Source: Chlamydiota bacterium (GTDB lineage Bacteria; Chlamydiota; Chlamydiia; Chlamydiales; SM23-39). Taken from it: DNA of 8,460 bases. The notes under the pieces were generated by a model, which saw nothing but the letters and a program-made list of their open reading frames with translations, was not told the origin of the DNA and did no database searches. The stretch is taken from the NCBI GenBank assembly GCA_027449725.1, contig DAIDLB010000011.1, positions 1 to 8,460 of the forward strand, read 5' to 3'. Below are positions 6,179-8,460 of this stretch, in pieces. The position numbers were made by a program, and so were the translations under genes. Position 1 is the stretch's first letter; each line of letters begins with the position of its first letter.

Positions 6179-8371
6179 ATGGATTCGATTCCTCCCATCT
6201 CCTCAGCCGGCTTCAGTCCGCCGAGAAGAGCGTCTGAAGGATCAAGACCGGTTGGCGAGTCATTTTTTCGGGCCCATACGCCTCCTCCGGGAGTAAGCAG
6301 GCTTGCCTTATCCGAAACGCATGCCATCCGCTGTCCGGCCATCATTCATCCGTCCGAGTCTATCCGTTTTTTTTCTCCCAGAGAAAATGTCCTGACGATC
6401 CAAAAAATGACGGAAAGGATTGGAACTTATTTACAGGATGAGGAAAAAAAATGGCCTCCTCTTCTTTTTTCTGTCTTAGCGCAAACGATTTACAATCAAT
6501 ACGAACCCCTTTCTCCGGATGGCGCGATTTTGGTCGCCGGCCTGTCCAAATTGAATTTGCTCGAGCCGTGTCTCTTCGCAATCCAATCCTTAACTTCGGA
6601 GGGCAGTCCATTTCCCTTCTCTCTTTCTGCCAATTTATTGAAGCTGGGGTTGCAGATCCTCAAGCAATCTTCCTTTCACGGCGAAGGCCCCTTAAAAGAG
6701 GCGATTGACCACATTTTTAGAGCTAGCGAGACGCTGCAAGAGGATGAATTACGCGATCTTCTGAAAAAAGCAGGGCATGCGATGGCGGCCGGCGGCTCTC
6801 TCATTTTTGCTCAAGAAGGGCTTCGGATGTTAAAACGCTGCATCCACGACCATGAAGACAGGCTGGCATGCAGAAGTCTTCAACCGCCGGAAAACGATCC
6901 GTTTTGCACGCAGAAGTTTTTTCTCAGGGCTATTGACACCTATTTATTGAAAGAGCCTTTTCGCCTAAGGCTCAACCAACTTCAAAAGGACTCGCTCCTG
7001 CAATGCGCATTAGCGCTTCTCACGGCGCCCGATGCGCCGAATCTCCTCTTGACCGATCCCGGAATGCAACTCATTAGCAAGCGGATTTTGGATAAAAGCT
7101 TTGCCGAATGCAGCGCTCCCGACACGCCGCGGCGCATCCATCTCATCGAATCGATCCTCTACACTCCCTATATCACCTTATTCCAGCTTCAGTTTTTGAT
7201 GCTCTGGATGCAAGACGCCATCGATGGGCAAGAAGGGCTTTCTATTCTGGCAGGCTCCAGACAGAGAGATCTCGAAGGGAATCTGTGCCGCTTCGCCATG
7301 ATGCGATTTGAAAAATTGGCCAAGCAAACACCCGAAGAGTTGGATATCCTCCGCCAGCTTCTCCGCTTCATCTACTGCTGGAGGGCCGCTCCGGCCAATC
7401 AGGAACTTTTGAGCGATCCCAAATTGGAAGCCGGCTGGCAAATCTGCTCCCTCATCCTCCACGAGCGAAGCGATTTGCAAGAGCTTCAGGAACAGATGGA
7501 GAGAGAATTTTATATCCCGACTGATCTCTGGACGTCCGAGCGTCCCTTTCCGGCAGAGAACCCTGCGCAGGAACCTGAATTTCTTTGGGAGTGCGAATCC
7601 GCTGTCCGAGTGTTCAGAGACTCTCTCCTCTCCTATTTTCTGCAAGGGCAGGAAGTAAAGGTTGCCGATCTGATCCGCCATCCGGAAGACACCTCCCTCG
7701 CAATGCGGATGCAGATCAAGAAGTTCGACCAGGTCGTACAGTATCTTGTAGACCAACTGCTTCAGAAGAGCTGTTCATTCAATGAGATCGAAAGGATGGT
7801 CAAAGTCTTATGTCTTGCGGAGAAGGCGCTTGTCAAAGAAGGCGCTTTCCAGCCGGCGCTGGCGATTCACGCAGCTTTCCATCAGGCATCGATCAAAAGG
7901 CTTTGGGGAGCGTTTCAGTGTCCCCTATTTTTGAGCCGCATCGGAGATGAAAATTCCTGGAGCAGCGGAAAAGGGAACTTCCAAAAACTGAAGGCCATGC
8001 AAGCGGAACATCCAACAGCCTTCGAAGTATTCTCCCTCGTCCTCCACGCGCTAACCCATGTCAGGGAAATCCCCGAATTTACAGAAAGGGGAGAGATCAA
8101 TCTCCACCGCCTACGGATCCTGGGCGATCTGTTCAACGGCTTCAGCGTCCGAAAAGGAAAAGCTCGCCGCTACTGGGCCGAAGCCAACCTCCACCCCTCT
8201 CCGTTTCTCGTTGATGAATTCGCGAAGCAGTCGGGAGCGCTGGATGAAAAAGGGCTGCTGGACCAGTGGTGGGACCGGTCGCAGGAAATCCACCACTTCC
8301 GCTCTCCTCATTATTGGGGAAGTCGTCCGCGTCAGAAATTCCGGCCTCAATCCCTGCTGTTTAATGAATAA
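6179..8371 (+). CDS. RasGEF-domain protein, candidate host-directed effector
   Basis: A 730-residue protein ending in a Ras guanine-nucleotide-exchange catalytic domain (about 495-700); such domains swap GDP for GTP on Ras-family GTPases in eukaryotes. Recognisable blocks, in canonical order, are FDQVVQYLVDQLLQ (516-529; canonical FN.V..W....I), a connecting helix MVKVLCLAEKAL (540-551), GAFQPALAIHAAFHQASIKRLW (555-576; canonical NFN.L..I...L....I.RL..TW), GNFQKLK (599-605), the hairpin region LVLHALTHVREIPEF (620-634), GEINLHRLR (638-646) and ANLHPSPFLVDEF with a trailing LDEKGLLDQW. By hand alignment to human SOS1, L938 is replaced by T626 and E942 may be kept as E630. The canonical start of the domain is divergent. 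Residues 1-60 are Ser/Pro-rich and probably disordered, as in many type III effectors; 60-490 are mainly helical and unrecognised. No signal peptide or membrane segment. Bacteria lack Ras, so action inside a host cell is inferred. Monocistronic. Confidence 0.85.
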   Translation: MDSIPPISSAGFSPPRRASEGSRPVGESFFRAHTPPPGVSRLALSETHAIRCPAIIHPSESIRFFSPRENVLTIQKMTERIGTYLQDEEKKWPPLLFSVLAQTIYNQYEPLSPDGAILVAGLSKLNLLEPCLFAIQSLTSEGSPFPFSLSANLLKLGLQILKQSSFHGEGPLKEAIDHIFRASETLQEDELRDLLKKAGHAMAAGGSLIFAQEGLRMLKRCIHDHEDRLACRSLQPPENDPFCTQKFFLRAIDTYLLKEPFRLRLNQLQKDSLLQCALALLTAPDAPNLLLTDPGMQLISKRILDKSFAECSAPDTPRRIHLIESILYTPYITLFQLQFLMLWMQDAIDGQEGLSILAGSRQRDLEGNLCRFAMMRFEKLAKQTPEELDILRQLLRFIYCWRAAPANQELLSDPKLEAGWQICSLILHERSDLQELQEQMEREFYIPTDLWTSERPFPAENPAQEPEFLWECESAVRVFRDSLLSYFLQGQEVKVADLIRHPEDTSLAMRMQIKKFDQVVQYLVDQLLQKSCSFNEIERMVKVLCLAEKALVKEGAFQPALAIHAAFHQASIKRLWGAFQCPLFLSRIGDENSWSSGKGNFQKLKAMQAEHPTAFEVFSLVLHALTHVREIPEFTERGEINLHRLRILGDLFNGFSVRKGKARRYWAEANLHPSPFLVDEFAKQSGALDEKGLLDQWWDRSQEIHHFRSPHYWGSRPRQKFRPQSLLFNE

Positions 8372-8379
8372 CCCGCCTT

Positions 8380-8414
8380 GGGGGGCTCCGTCCCCCATCC
8401 CCCTTGTTTTTGTT
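8380..8414 (+). terminator. probable intrinsic terminator after the RasGEF gene
   Basis: A six-G run (8380-8385) can pair with CCCCC at 8392-8396 around loop CTCCGT, or with a second CCCCC at 8399-8403, which is followed directly by TTGTTTTTGTT (8404-8414). The second pairing gives the usual stem plus T-tract arrangement. It begins nine bases after the stop codon. The T-tract is shared with the next hairpin. Confidence 0.5.
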
Positions 8415-8436
8415 CCACTCCGTGGGACAAAAAACA
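8405..8436. repeat. long near-perfect palindrome (hairpin)
   Basis: A stem of about 14 pairs closes over a TCC loop (8419-8421). CCAC pairs with GTGG, then TTG with CAG/CAA-type partners including one G:U pair, then a five-T run with the A run, and TG with CA. One A (8434) is bulged. Because the arms are T-rich and A-rich, it could terminate transcription from either side. It could also be the core of a dispersed intergenic palindrome. Confidence 0.5.
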
Positions 8437-8448
8437 GGAAATTTTAAA

Positions 8449-8460
8449 GGGGCTTGCCCC
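8449..8460. repeat. GC-rich palindrome at the right edge, probably truncated by the window
   Basis: GGGGCTTGCCCC is a perfect self-complementary stem (GGGGC, TT, GCCCC) and echoes the G-run/C-run hairpin at 8380-8403. The feature may continue past the window. Confidence 0.4.

Noticed and set aside
7178..7756. Minus-strand open frame of 192 codons opposite the RasGEF gene
   Set aside because: The plus strand has a continuous 730-codon gene with promoter, ribosome-binding site and domain; the antisense frame has none of these.

Overview
The window is a compact, gene-dense bacterial segment with seven complete or near-complete protein genes, one further regulator gene and no RNA genes, CRISPR array or insertion sequence that I can see. 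A C-terminal RasGEF catalytic domain in the last gene, a fold otherwise typical of eukaryotes, points to an intracellular bacterium that meets eukaryotic hosts. My best guess is a Chlamydia-like organism (Parachlamydiales), with Legionellales as the alternative. This is inference from gene content and general sequence character, not from a marker gene.

Layout from left to right. (1) Positions 21-1337 (+) hold an unrecognised 438-residue protein whose frame stays open to the left window edge. (2) A well-formed promoter (TTGACG, 17 bp, GATAAT) buried in direct repeats lies at 1351-1392. It leads an apparent operon: a four-helix DUF2975 membrane protein (1420-1968), a 71-residue YozG-like Xre/Cro regulator (1971-2186) and an RNB-family exoribonuclease of the short type (2213-3616). 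(3) An M20 metallopeptidase, probably a dipeptidase, follows at 3673-5073 behind its own weak promoter candidate. (4) On the minus strand, a signal-peptide-bearing Tyr/Trp/Gly/His-rich small protein (6012-5626) is joined by a TGATG stop/start overlap to a histidine-phosphatase (5626-5054). The phosphatase gene runs into the end of the M20 gene and overlaps it by 20 bp. (5) The divergent + strand gene 6179-8371 encodes a 730-residue RasGEF-domain protein, a likely host-directed effector. (6) The right edge (8380-8460) is non-coding and holds three consecutive hairpins, at least one terminator-like and together resembling a dispersed intergenic repeat.

The DUF2975 plus YozG-like pair is a known membrane-protein/regulator module of unclear function. 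Repeats in its promoter are the natural candidate binding site for the regulator, and the ribonuclease would be co-regulated. The RasGEF protein is the item most likely to matter biologically: it would act on a host Ras-family GTPase if it is secreted. The longest gene-free stretch is the 166 bp divergent intergenic region 6013-6178, which holds a promoter and ribosome-binding site for the RasGEF gene but no convincing minus-strand promoter.
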